Below the pieces are notes generated by a model, which was not told the DNA's origin, searched no databases, and saw only the letters and a list, made by a program, of their open reading frames with translations. Of a DNA stretch of 33,210 bases, positions 15,268 to 23,742 are shown one piece after another (the stretch's first letter is position 1; the number at the start of each line of letters is the position of its first letter). The DNA is taken from the NCBI GenBank assembly GCA_017161705.1, contig JADFCW010000039.1, positions 1-33,210 of the forward strand, in the 5' to 3' direction. Made by a program: the position numbers and the translations under genes. Source of the stretch: Candidatus Sumerlaeota bacterium (GTDB lineage Bacteria; Sumerlaeota; Sumerlaeia; JADFCW01).

Positions 15268-17472
15268 ATGAGAGAGAAGACCCACAAACCCCGCGGAGCG
15301 GCAGCAGTGATTGCTGTGAGTGCGTTCCTGGGCTGGTGGACTCGCGCCGCTGCCGCGGACACGATTATCCTCTGGACGGAGCGCGGCACTACAACCTCGG
15401 TCGAGGGCGAGTTCACCAGCGGTCCAACCGGCGGCCTCTTGCGTTTGAGCGGTTCGGCCGGCGCCATGGAGATTCCGCTCGACCCAGCCCGAGTGGTTCG
15501 CATCATTCGCAAGACCACACCGTCGGCCGCGCCGCATCCCCCAAGAACATCTTTGCCGTCCGCCGGTCCGGCGGTTCCTGCTCCAGAGGGCGACAGTTCG
15601 CACTTGGAAACGCGCCCGTTGCCCACGCCGCCGATCGGCATCCCGACCACGCCCAGGTCTCTGGCCACTCCGCCGCCGCCGATCAGCGTTACGCCCTATC
15701 CAACGGCAACAGCCGTGCCGACAGCCGCGCCCAGTATGGACCTCCCATCTTTGTCCCCAGCCGCGGCCCCGGCAGTTGCCCCCCCGGGAGCTGTCCCCTC
15801 TGCTGTTGCGGCGAGGCCGTCGGTTCCGCCGCCATCCCGCTCTCTCACGCTTGCTTCCATTGCGCAGCGGCTTAAAAAACAGGACTGGACCGCATTCGGC
15901 GATCTGCTCGATTGGGCGCTCAGCGAGGACGTGCTGCCGTTTCTAATCGGCGTTCCCTTGTTCATTGCGGTCTTCTGGGTGATGCCCAACAAACTGTTGT
16001 ATGCGCTCGCGCGGCGGGGCGACGTGGCAGCCTCGATCTGGGTGCTGCGGGTCAAATGGCTAGGCGTGCTTGCACTTCTGGGTTATCTCGCCGGGAAGGT
16101 TCGGATGCCGCGACGGCCCAAAAGCCGCTGCCCGATCTGCAACAAGGCGATAGATGATCCAGAGGAGTATGCTGACTTCAATTTCTATGTTTGCCCCCAT
16201 TGCGGCGAAAACATCACGCCCGTCTATGATCTCAACAGCTACATGCAGCATTTGATCGAACAGCTTGACCGCGAAGTGCATCAGCGGCGCGCGAAGCGGC
16301 CTGAATTTGTGACTGAAAAGGACGCCACAACCAAGCTCGTCCGGGCGATTATCACGCGCGCCGTCCGCTCGCGCGCCAGCGACATCCACATTGACACCAG
16401 CGCCGAAGGCGCTGTCGTCCGCGAGCGCGTGGACGGCGTCCTCCTGGACATGCTGGCGCTGCCCAAAAGCGTCGTGCCTCCGGTGGTCTCCGCGATCAAG
16501 GTCATGGCCAAACTCGACATTGCCGAGCGTCGTATTCCGCAGGACGGCAAGTTTTCGACCTGGGTGGATCGCAACGATATTGACGTGCGGGTAAATACCT
16601 CGCCGGCTATGCACGGCGAAAAGGTCAGCATGCGCCTTCTGGACAAGCGCGCCATTGCCGTGGGGCCGGCGGGTCTGGGCCTCGAAGGACAGAACCTTGC
16701 TCTGTTCGATCAGGCGATTCACCGCCCTCACGGAATGTTGATTGTCACAGGGCCGGCGGGTTCGGGCAAATCCACGACGCTCTATGTGGCGTTGAATGTG
16801 ATCAACACGGGGGAGAAAAACATCATCACGCTCGAAGACCCCATCGAATACGAAATGAAGGGCGTGACACAGATGCAAGTCAACCCCGCCGTCAATTTCA
16901 CGTTTGCAACAGGGCTGCGCACCATTGTGCGGCAGGACCCTAACGTGATCATGGTCGGCGAGATTCGTGATAAGGAAACCGCCGAAATGGCCATCGAGTC
17001 GGCCATCACCGGCCATTTGTTGATGACAACCATGCACACCATAGACACCACCACGGTCTTCACGCGGCTGGCGGACATGGGAATAGACTCCAGGCGCTAT
17101 GCATCGGCTCTGGCCTTGATCGTGGCCCAGCGCCTCGTGCGCGTCAACTGCGGGGAATGCCGGCGGCCGTATGCGCCGGATCCGCGGCAGCTCGAGCAGT
17201 TGCGCCTGTTGCAGAGCGCCAAGGATATTGTTTTCCTCAAGGGCTATGGCTGCGCCCGGTGTTTGGAGACGGGTTACTACGGCCGGACCGGTTTGTTTGA
17301 GATTCTGGCGCCCGACCGCGAAATCGTGGCCATGCTCGAGCAGAACCTGCCGGCCTCGCGAATCCGCGAGGCCGTGCGGCGCAAAGGCATGCGCAATATT
17401 CGCGAGGAGGGAGTATTGAAAGTAATGCGAGGCCAAACAACGATCGAGGAAGTGATCCGGGCCACAACCTAG
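15268..17472 (+). CDS. GspE/PilB-type secretion ATPase with exported N-terminal domain and membrane anchor
   Basis: The C-terminal 390 residues are a canonical type II secretion/type IV pilus assembly ATPase. Walker A is GPAGSGKST (495-503), the Asp box is LEDPIEY, Walker B is IMVGEIRD (561-568), and the His box is HLLMTTMHT. A tetracysteine zinc site is formed by Cys628, 631, 662 and 665, as in PilB/GspE. The N-terminal half is not. It has a signal-peptide-like segment (residues 1-30, basic n-region, AAAVIAVSAFLGWW, then AxA), a small beta domain (31-82) ending IPLDPARVVRI, a Pro/Ala-rich linker (83-192), hydrophobic segments at about 222-240 and 264-278, and a CPIC/CPHC zinc ribbon (288-312). 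The usual MshEN domain is missing. ATG 15268 is preferred over TTG 15199. No pilin, platform or secretin gene is adjacent. The ATPase itself must act in the cytoplasm, which constrains the topology. Confidence 0.93.
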   Translation: MREKTHKPRGAAAVIAVSAFLGWWTRAAAADTIILWTERGTTTSVEGEFTSGPTGGLLRLSGSAGAMEIPLDPARVVRIIRKTTPSAAPHPPRTSLPSAGPAVPAPEGDSSHLETRPLPTPPIGIPTTPRSLATPPPPISVTPYPTATAVPTAAPSMDLPSLSPAAAPAVAPPGAVPSAVAARPSVPPPSRSLTLASIAQRLKKQDWTAFGDLLDWALSEDVLPFLIGVPLFIAVFWVMPNKLLYALARRGDVAASIWVLRVKWLGVLALLGYLAGKVRMPRRPKSRCPICNKAIDDPEEYADFNFYVCPHCGENITPVYDLNSYMQHLIEQLDREVHQRRAKRPEFVTEKDATTKLVRAIITRAVRSRASDIHIDTSAEGAVVRERVDGVLLDMLALPKSVVPPVVSAIKVMAKLDIAERRIPQDGKFSTWVDRNDIDVRVNTSPAMHGEKVSMRLLDKRAIAVGPAGLGLEGQNLALFDQAIHRPHGMLIVTGPAGSGKSTTLYVALNVINTGEKNIITLEDPIEYEMKGVTQMQVNPAVNFTFATGLRTIVRQDPNVIMVGEIRDKETAEMAIESAITGHLLMTTMHTIDTTTVFTRLADMGIDSRRYASALALIVAQRLVRVNCGECRRPYAPDPRQLEQLRLLQSAKDIVFLKGYGCARCLETGYYGRTGLFEILAPDREIVAMLEQNLPASRIREAVRRKGMRNIREEGVLKVMRGQTTIEEVIRATT

Positions 17473-17488
17473 CATACGGCCGACCGTC

Positions 17489-18937
17489 TCACTTCATCTT
17501 CAGCAGCGCACAGCCTTCCCTGCTGCTCCCGCCCTTCCACACATCGTACTTCGGGTCCGCGTAGCGATCGAAAAAATCGTCGAGACGCCGTTGCAAGGTT
17601 CGGCGGATGGCCGCCATGTCCGACGCTGCGATGAGGTTGGTCGTTTCGCCCGGGTCTTTTCGCAGATCATAGAGTTCATCCGGCCCGTCCGGGTGGCGGC
17701 GGACAAGTTTCCATTCCGGCGTACGAACCACGCGCGTATTGAGAAATTCATAAAAGATCACATCCTCCCACTCAGCCTCCCCGCCGCCAAGCAATGGCGA
17801 GGCGTCGCGGCCGGGCGATTGCGGAAAGTGTGCGCCGGATTGTCCGAGGCCGAGATAGCTTACGAGCGTCGGCGCCACATCGTAAGTACAAACCATTCGA
17901 TCGCATTCCCGCCCCGCTCCGATGGCACCCGCGTGGCGGATAATCAACGGAATGTGCATCGTTTCGTCAAAGGCATTGAGCGGGCGCGTGTGGTCGGCCA
18001 TTCCCCAGATGCCGTGATGGCCGCCGCTCCAGCCTTGGTCGGCGAGAAAAACTACAACGGTCGTCGCGTCGAGATTCAACCGCTTCAGCGCCGCCATGAC
18101 TACGCCCACCCCGTCGTCCACGCCGCTGACCTCAGCGGCCATCCGCCGGATCGCTGTGTCCGTATTGATATACTCGCGGTTGTGTACCAGCCACGGATGC
18201 ACGGGCAGTCGCGGAAAGGACGGCAGAGATTTATCGGCGTAATAGGCGGCGTGTCGGTTTCGCGCCGGCTCGGCCATGCTCTTGCCTAAACCATAGGGAC
18301 CATTGTAGGCCAGATAGAGGAAAAAAGGCCGGTCGCGGTTTTGTTCGAGGAAACGAACGGCGTGGCGCGTCCAGAAGCCGGTCAAATACTCCGGTTCGCG
18401 GCGCACCTTGCCGTTCTCGATGATCTCCGCATCATAAAAGGTTGTCGTATGACCGTGCGGCATGGTAACCCAATATGAGAAACCCTCCTGAGGTGTGAGA
18501 TTGCCGCCCAGATGCCACTTGCCCACAAGGCCGCAGGTATAACCAGCCCGGCCGAGAATTTTCGGCAAACTCGGAAACTCCGCGATCGTGCAGTAGGCCT
18601 TAGGACCGGTCTGCGCGCCGCCTGCAGATAGATACGTATGAACGCCATGCTGCGAGGGAATGAGACCCGTCAGGAGCGAAGCACGGGTCGGCGAACAGAC
18701 AGCGTTGCAAGAGAAGGCGCGGGTGAAACGAACGCCTTCGGTGGCGAGGCGGTCAATATTCGGCGTGCGAATATCGGGATTCCCATAACAGCCGAGAGTC
18801 CATGCACCCTGATTGTCGGTCAGGATGAGCAGGAGGTTAATCGGGCGCGAAGAGGTTCCGGCTCCGGACGGCCGGCGCAGCAACCCGGCGGCCGCAGCCG
18901 CCGTCAGCCCCAGAAAACTCCGCCGCGCGAGCGTCAT
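17489..18937 (-). CDS. Tat-exported sulfatase
   Basis: This 482-residue type I sulfatase begins with a twin-arginine signal (MTLARRSFLGLTAAAAAGLL). The formylglycine motif is CSPTRASLLTG (Cys81); Asp41 in LLILTDNQG is the first metal ligand, GKWHLGG contains the catalytic Lys and His, and VFLADQGWSGGHHG provides the distal metal ligands. The form LADQGW-x-GGHHG, with Gln where many sulfatases have His, distinguishes it from the sulfatase at 12870. ATG 18937 has GAGG 7 bases upstream and begins 22 bp after the glycosidase-like gene, so it is the last gene of the minus-strand run starting at 26979. It ends 16 bp from the convergent ATPase gene. The probable role is desulfation of a polysaccharide attacked by its operon partners. 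Confidence 0.95.
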   Translation of the reverse strand: MTLARRSFLGLTAAAAAGLLRRPSGAGTSSRPINLLLILTDNQGAWTLGCYGNPDIRTPNIDRLATEGVRFTRAFSCNAVCSPTRASLLTGLIPSQHGVHTYLSAGGAQTGPKAYCTIAEFPSLPKILGRAGYTCGLVGKWHLGGNLTPQEGFSYWVTMPHGHTTTFYDAEIIENGKVRREPEYLTGFWTRHAVRFLEQNRDRPFFLYLAYNGPYGLGKSMAEPARNRHAAYYADKSLPSFPRLPVHPWLVHNREYINTDTAIRRMAAEVSGVDDGVGVVMAALKRLNLDATTVVVFLADQGWSGGHHGIWGMADHTRPLNAFDETMHIPLIIRHAGAIGAGRECDRMVCTYDVAPTLVSYLGLGQSGAHFPQSPGRDASPLLGGGEAEWEDVIFYEFLNTRVVRTPEWKLVRRHPDGPDELYDLRKDPGETTNLIAASDMAAIRRTLQRRLDDFFDRYADPKYDVWKGGSSREGCALLKMK

Positions 18938-18959
18938 CGTTGCACCTCGACGCTTGAGA

Positions 18960-20366
18960 TCACTCGCGAATATACAGCACCGCGTCGTTGGGGAAGGGCG
19001 AATCGAAAGTCTGTTTCCCGGCCACCCAAACCATTCCACCCTCCCGCGTTTCGCCGGTTTTGGGATCGAACCATTCGACCGTGACGCGCCTCGACGCTCC
19101 TGACAAATCCACAGTGACCGGCCCGCTTGTGGGCAAGTAAACAAGATACTCCTTGCCCGGATTGGCCAGACAGAAACCCGACGAGGCCAGTTCGCCCTGA
19201 GGTGTCATGGCGGTGAGATCCATGCGGCGAGCATAGGACAGGGTATAGCCCATGTTTTTCCGGACACCAAGACCGTCGAGATTGGGTCGAGTTTGGAGAA
19301 CCCGCTCGTCGTAAGGGTCCATGAAAATCGGATTGTGGCCGCGAGTAAAGCTTTTCCACACCCACGCTCGGTTGCCCCAAATCCCTCCCAAATGATCGGT
19401 GTCGTTGAGGACTACTTTCTTGCCGTCAGCCGGCGGCGGATTGTCGCGGTAGCCGCCTTCGAAATTGGGCGAAATCCATTCGGCCGGGCTGGCAAACAGG
19501 TCGGCGTTCCTTCCGCCTTTGTATTGAAAGGTCATCCCGACGGGATGTTGCTTGGGTTTGGTCTTTTCATACTCGTGAATGAAGTTGATCATGTGATATT
19601 GCCACGGAGTCGAAGCAGGATGGTTTTCATTGGAGATTTCATAAAGCACATTGTCGAACTCGTTGACGGTATCAATGACTTTGCGGACATAGCGTTCCTG
19701 CAGTTCCGTAATGGTGCGATTTCCCAACTCATGCACCTCGGTTCCTATGCCATCGCCGTTGGCGTCTGCCTCTATCCCGTTGATATTATTGTTGCCGTTG
19801 AAGGGGTGGCTTTTCCATCCATTCTTCATGAACTGCACGCCCCAGCCCTCGAAAAGCATGACCGAGACATAGATGCCCCGGTCGCCCGCCATGGCAACAC
19901 GCTCGCGCAGGCGCTGAAAATACTCGGGATCGAACCGGTTGAGATCGAACTTGGGTTTGCCATCGAGCGCCAGACCCGGCCCGGTGCGAGCATAGACCAG
20001 TGGACGGACAAAATGGCGTCGGGCCTGCTTCTCGCGGTTGGCCGCCGTATCCCATGAGGACAGTTCCCACGTCCACATGCGGATGAAATTATGGTTCAGG
20101 TTTGCGAGCATGTCGAGATAGGCTGGAAAATCAAAGGCCGGCGGCGGATCGCTTTCGCCCATATCCACAAGGTTGTTCCATGTATGCGAGCCGGTCAGAT
20201 AGATGGCGCGGCCGCTGGCGTCGGTGAAATAGCGCGGATTGGCCGAGCACACGCGGAGCGGGCCGTTCATGCGGCCCGGCCCCCGAACGGCCAGACGGGC
20301 GCAAGCGGCCATGCCCGACAAAACAAAGGTGGTCAGCAGCAGAAAAGTGGCGATTCGGGACTTCAT
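18960..20366 (-). CDS. glycosidase-like exported lipoprotein with C-terminal PF12904-type domain
   Basis: This 468-residue protein has a strong AAGGAGG ribosome site before ATG 20366. The signal sequence ends GMAAC, a plausible lipobox with Cys22 as the lipidated residue. The catalytic part looks like a TIM-barrel glycosidase of the DUF4038/DUF6298 type. RYFTDASGRAIYLTGSHTW (46-64) is the N-terminal strand signature, FIRMWTWELSSW is the strand 2 region, and NVLYEISNENHP provides Asn246-Glu247, the acid/base position of clan GH-A. A clear Glu nucleophile was not found; VVLNDTDH (318-325) stands where one might be expected. The C-terminal 75 residues (FCLANPGKEYLVYLP, VTVEWFDPKTGE) match the 'putative collagen-binding' beta domain that often follows such barrels. 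The loop NGIEADANGDGIGTE resembles a dockerin-type calcium loop. The substrate is unknown. Confidence 0.87.
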   Translation of the reverse strand: MKSRIATFLLLTTFVLSGMAACARLAVRGPGRMNGPLRVCSANPRYFTDASGRAIYLTGSHTWNNLVDMGESDPPPAFDFPAYLDMLANLNHNFIRMWTWELSSWDTAANREKQARRHFVRPLVYARTGPGLALDGKPKFDLNRFDPEYFQRLRERVAMAGDRGIYVSVMLFEGWGVQFMKNGWKSHPFNGNNNINGIEADANGDGIGTEVHELGNRTITELQERYVRKVIDTVNEFDNVLYEISNENHPASTPWQYHMINFIHEYEKTKPKQHPVGMTFQYKGGRNADLFASPAEWISPNFEGGYRDNPPPADGKKVVLNDTDHLGGIWGNRAWVWKSFTRGHNPIFMDPYDERVLQTRPNLDGLGVRKNMGYTLSYARRMDLTAMTPQGELASSGFCLANPGKEYLVYLPTSGPVTVDLSGASRRVTVEWFDPKTGETREGGMVWVAGKQTFDSPFPNDAVLYIRE

Positions 20367-20467
20367 GGCTCGGCCTCCTTTTGGTGAGAGTTTTTTCTCT
20401 CCACGGCGATGGACCAAATGGGCAAGCCTGGTCGAGATAGACGGAACATGGCTTGTCAACGGCCGTC

Positions 20468-23400
20468 TTATTTTGACTCTTGCAAACATAACAGGCTGCC
20501 GTCCTCCAACGAAACCAACAACCGCCCGGGAACGGCAATCATGCCGTCGAATACCGGCGGCGTATCCAGCGGCTGCTCGCTAATTTTCGATCCGTCTTTC
20601 GGCGACACGGCCACCAGCCGCGCGCCAAGCCGGCCTTCGAATGCCGCATAGGGATCTTTCTCGTCCAGCACGTCGGGCGTACCGGCGACAAACAGTGCCT
20701 CCGCGGTTTTCACCATCGCCCGAATCCGCACAGGCAACCAAACCGCCCAAACGGGCGGCTCGGCCCGCGTGTAGCCGATGCCTTTGTCCTGACCGAACGC
20801 CTCGCTGTCCAATGTGCGCAACCCACTGGAAGCCATGTAGGCCGATTGCGGCAGCCATTCGACCGGCGGTCGGGCACCCTCGTCGCCCACGATCTGCGGC
20901 TCGTTGCTGTTGGCGTCGGCAAACAGCAAATAGCCTTCTTTTCCGGGGAAAAACATGGGACTGTGGCAGTTGCGGCGATAGAAGGGATTGACCGCATACG
21001 TCTGCTGATCGTCCACCACCAGAAGCTGGCCGCTCTTCGAGGCCTGATTGGCCAGCTGAAATCCCGGCCATCGTTTGGCATACATCCAAAACGCGCGATT
21101 GTACCACGAGCCGTCGAGAAGACCGGAGGTCGAGAAAACATGCAGCCCAACGTCGGACTCGCCTTTGCTCGAAAGCACTTTGCAGGATTGCTCCTGAAGC
21201 GCCGGTGTCAGGCGCTTCTGCCGCATGTAGATCGCATCGCCCTCGCTGACAAGAACATCAGAGTTGGCGCCCGGAATATAAAAGGCCATATCCCGAGCAT
21301 ACTCTTTTCCATCAGGAAAAGGCCCGGTCAGCACACCACGATGAACCACTTTGCCGGTCAGCGGCTCCAGTCCGTAGAGATAAATGCCCCCGTCCAGATA
21401 GGTCGAGCGGCCGGCAGTAACATAAGCAATTCCATCGCGAATGAGTACACTGCCATGCACGGGCCACGCCGATTCGATGCGGTCGTCAACGACGATACGG
21501 CGATGGGCGGGAGCGGCGAGAAAACGCCAGACAAGAGCGCCGTCGTCTGCGCGCAAACAATAAACCCAGCCGTCCGCGCTGCCGAAGAGAACAAGACCTT
21601 TCTCGACGGTTGGCGGAGAATCAATTCGTCCGCCGGCGACATAAGTCCACACCGGCTTTCCCGTGGCGAGGTCCAGTGCGTAGAGTGTTTGTGCTTCGAT
21701 TGCTGAAACATAGACTCGATCGCCGACGGCAACCGGCGCACTGAGACGGCCCGTGATCTTCGCACGCCACGCTTCGCGCAAATTGTTCTGAACGCGCGCC
21801 GAAGTTGAACCGTGGCGGGCCGGATCGTGCCGGAACGTGGGCCAGTCATCGGAATTTTGGATTTTCGATTTTGGATTTTGGATCGAGCCGTACGCAGGGC
21901 CGCGTTCGAGGCGTTGGTCATCACGGATGGGCCGCACCGGTTCGGGCGGCTCCGGACCGAGAGCCACAAAGCCAAGCACCTTCCCGCCCGGCTGGCAGAA
22001 ACACTGGTCCGGCGGCGAGTAGAGCAAGCCGTTGCAAGGAACCATGCCCATCTTGCAGGCGCCGCGCACAAAGTTGTTCTGCCCGTGCCGACCGTTCTCC
22101 AAGTCCACAAACTCCGCGCCTTCCATCGAGGTAATCATATAGCGCGCCGTCGCCCTGTTGCGATAGCAGCGGTGATGATGCTCCGGACTGATCAGATTGG
22201 GGACAAAGATCCGTTTCTTCTCTTCACCTGTACGCAAATCATAGCCAACGGCCAGCGCGTTGTCAGCATCCCTGCCCACCGGCTGCTGCGCATCGTCCAC
22301 ACACTGGACGCCCGGCCAAACCACCCCATCCACAATAAATAAATCTTCCGGAGCCATACGGCCGACCTGGATTCCGGTCCGAAACCAGAGCATTCCCCCG
22401 TTGGTCGCATCGTGGGCTTCGAGCGTTTGTGCGCCGCGCGTCACTACCACCCCGTCGCAGAGAACCATCGTGCGAACCGACGGCTCGATCAGTTGCGTGT
22501 GCCAGACTTCATCGCTGGTTTTGAGGTCAAGGGCCGTGATCTTGCCGCCAGACAGATAGACCACCTGACCGCTGTGAATCGCCAGCATCGTGTCGTTGAT
22601 CGAGGGAACATTCTTTCGCCACAGCACATCGCCCGTTGCACCGCGGATGGCAATCAGACAGTTCGGCGATGCCTCGGCCTCCTTGCCGCGCCGCTTGAGG
22701 ACTGACGCCTCGGGCGGCTCGGAATAGACTACAACAATGCCGTCATTGGCGACGATCTGTCGAACCGGCGAGGTTCCCTCGACGGTGGCTAGCGTTCTGC
22801 CCGTTGCTGCTTCGAGGATCGAAAGCGGCGACTGATAGCCGAGCGTGGCGTAGAGGCGGTCGCCGTCGGCGACCAGACGGCGCTGGTTTTCATCGGGCAC
22901 AACAGTGCGGCCGCCGCGAATGACCGTCCAGTCAATACCCTGAAATTTTTCGACTGCCCACTGCGGCCATCCCCACGGCTCGACGGGCCGCCGCCAGAGA
23001 AGTTTGCCGTTGAAGGCGTCGCGGCAAATCAACGCCCAGCGCTCGGGAAGGCGCTGGTCGGTAATGCCGATGATGCCTTCATCGAGGAGATAAAAAACAC
23101 GCCCGCCGCCGATGACCATTGCCTCGAAGCCCGACGGTGTCTCATGGCTGCGCAACCAGAGCGGACCGGCTGTCCATTGCACCGAGCGCGGCGGGCCGAC
23201 AACGCTGTCGCGGGCGACAGCATTGTTGCTCGCGTCATGGAGGAAATGCGTCCATTCGTCAATCGTAGCGGGCCGCGGCTTGACGGTCTTGGTCCATGCG
23301 CCCCCCTGTTTGACATAAGCAACGCCATTGGGTACGAGAACTCGCAGCACCTCGCTCGTGGGGATTTCCCCGAGATTCTCGGAGACAACCAGATTGACGA

Positions 23401-23716
23401 GATTGTCGGCATAGGGCAGACGCGGCCCTGTCCACTGCTCGACGGCGACCTTGCCATACAGGCCGAGCGATTGAATATGTTGGCGGGAGGCTGCGACATT
23501 TTTTGCGTCGGCATCCAGGCCGTGAACGACGTATTGGTCGCTTGCACAAAGTGCAGCCGTGAGCCGTCCGTCGCCGCAGCCGATATGCACAATCAAGCCG
23601 CCTTTGACGCCAGCCGCTTGGAGAATTTCGCCGGCCGGGTTGCTTGCGCCCCCCAAAGCTGCGGCGGCGCACATGACAAATCCCACGATTTGCATTTTTC
23701 TCCGGTACCCTTTCAT
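20468..23716 (-). CDS. exported methyltransferase-fold / PQQ-like beta-propeller fusion, copy 1
   Basis: This 1082-residue protein has a signal peptide (1-24). A class I methyltransferase-like domain follows (about 28-150): LIVHIGCGDGRLTAAL is the SAM-binding loop, HGLDAD holds the acidic residue, and LPYADNLVNLVVSENLGEIP is motif IV. The rest consists of two PQQ-type beta-propeller regions, with repeats such as DAFNGKLLWRRP, LDLATGKPVWTYVAGG and RADDGALVWRF. A central segment carries HHHRCYRN (513-520) and a Cys set (554, 561, 572, 574) in GMVPCNGLLYSPPDQCFC. Residues 611-622 are a repeat-derived linker, listed separately. The ATG has GGAGG upstream. It is 26 bp downstream of its paralogue and 101 bp before the glycosidase-like gene. 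A SAM-dependent enzyme outside the cytoplasm would lack SAM, so the fold may bind another ligand. Function unknown. Confidence 0.9.
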   Translation of the reverse strand: MKGYRRKMQIVGFVMCAAAALGGASNPAGEILQAAGVKGGLIVHIGCGDGRLTAALCASDQYVVHGLDADAKNVAASRQHIQSLGLYGKVAVEQWTGPRLPYADNLVNLVVSENLGEIPTSEVLRVLVPNGVAYVKQGGAWTKTVKPRPATIDEWTHFLHDASNNAVARDSVVGPPRSVQWTAGPLWLRSHETPSGFEAMVIGGGRVFYLLDEGIIGITDQRLPERWALICRDAFNGKLLWRRPVEPWGWPQWAVEKFQGIDWTVIRGGRTVVPDENQRRLVADGDRLYATLGYQSPLSILEAATGRTLATVEGTSPVRQIVANDGIVVVYSEPPEASVLKRRGKEAEASPNCLIAIRGATGDVLWRKNVPSINDTMLAIHSGQVVYLSGGKITALDLKTSDEVWHTQLIEPSVRTMVLCDGVVVTRGAQTLEAHDATNGGMLWFRTGIQVGRMAPEDLFIVDGVVWPGVQCVDDAQQPVGRDADNALAVGYDLRTGEEKKRIFVPNLISPEHHHRCYRNRATARYMITSMEGAEFVDLENGRHGQNNFVRGACKMGMVPCNGLLYSPPDQCFCQPGGKVLGFVALGPEPPEPVRPIRDDQRLERGPAYGSIQNPKSKIQNSDDWPTFRHDPARHGSTSARVQNNLREAWRAKITGRLSAPVAVGDRVYVSAIEAQTLYALDLATGKPVWTYVAGGRIDSPPTVEKGLVLFGSADGWVYCLRADDGALVWRFLAAPAHRRIVVDDRIESAWPVHGSVLIRDGIAYVTAGRSTYLDGGIYLYGLEPLTGKVVHRGVLTGPFPDGKEYARDMAFYIPGANSDVLVSEGDAIYMRQKRLTPALQEQSCKVLSSKGESDVGLHVFSTSGLLDGSWYNRAFWMYAKRWPGFQLANQASKSGQLLVVDDQQTYAVNPFYRRNCHSPMFFPGKEGYLLFADANSNEPQIVGDEGARPPVEWLPQSAYMASSGLRTLDSEAFGQDKGIGYTRAEPPVWAVWLPVRIRAMVKTAEALFVAGTPDVLDEKDPYAAFEGRLGARLVAVSPKDGSKISEQPLDTPPVFDGMIAVPGRLLVSLEDGSLLCLQESK
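21851..21883. repeat. in-frame A-rich repeat (IQNPKSKIQNS type) in propeller linker
   Basis: Read on the minus strand, the heptamer-like unit AATCCAAAATC recurs and is translated as SIQNPKSKIQNS. This AT-rich sequence contrasts sharply with the GC-rich gene around it. Short repeats that translate to NPKSKIQN are familiar intergenic and linker repeats in many bacterial genomes (from general knowledge). Here the insertion keeps frame, between the two propeller regions. Confidence 0.7.
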
Positions 23717-23742
23717 CTCGCTTCCTCCCTGACGTTAGATGA

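Noticed and set aside
16060-17475. A 471-codon open frame on the minus strand.
   Set aside because: It is wholly antisense to the catalytic half of the secretion-type ATPase, whose motifs are unmistakable.
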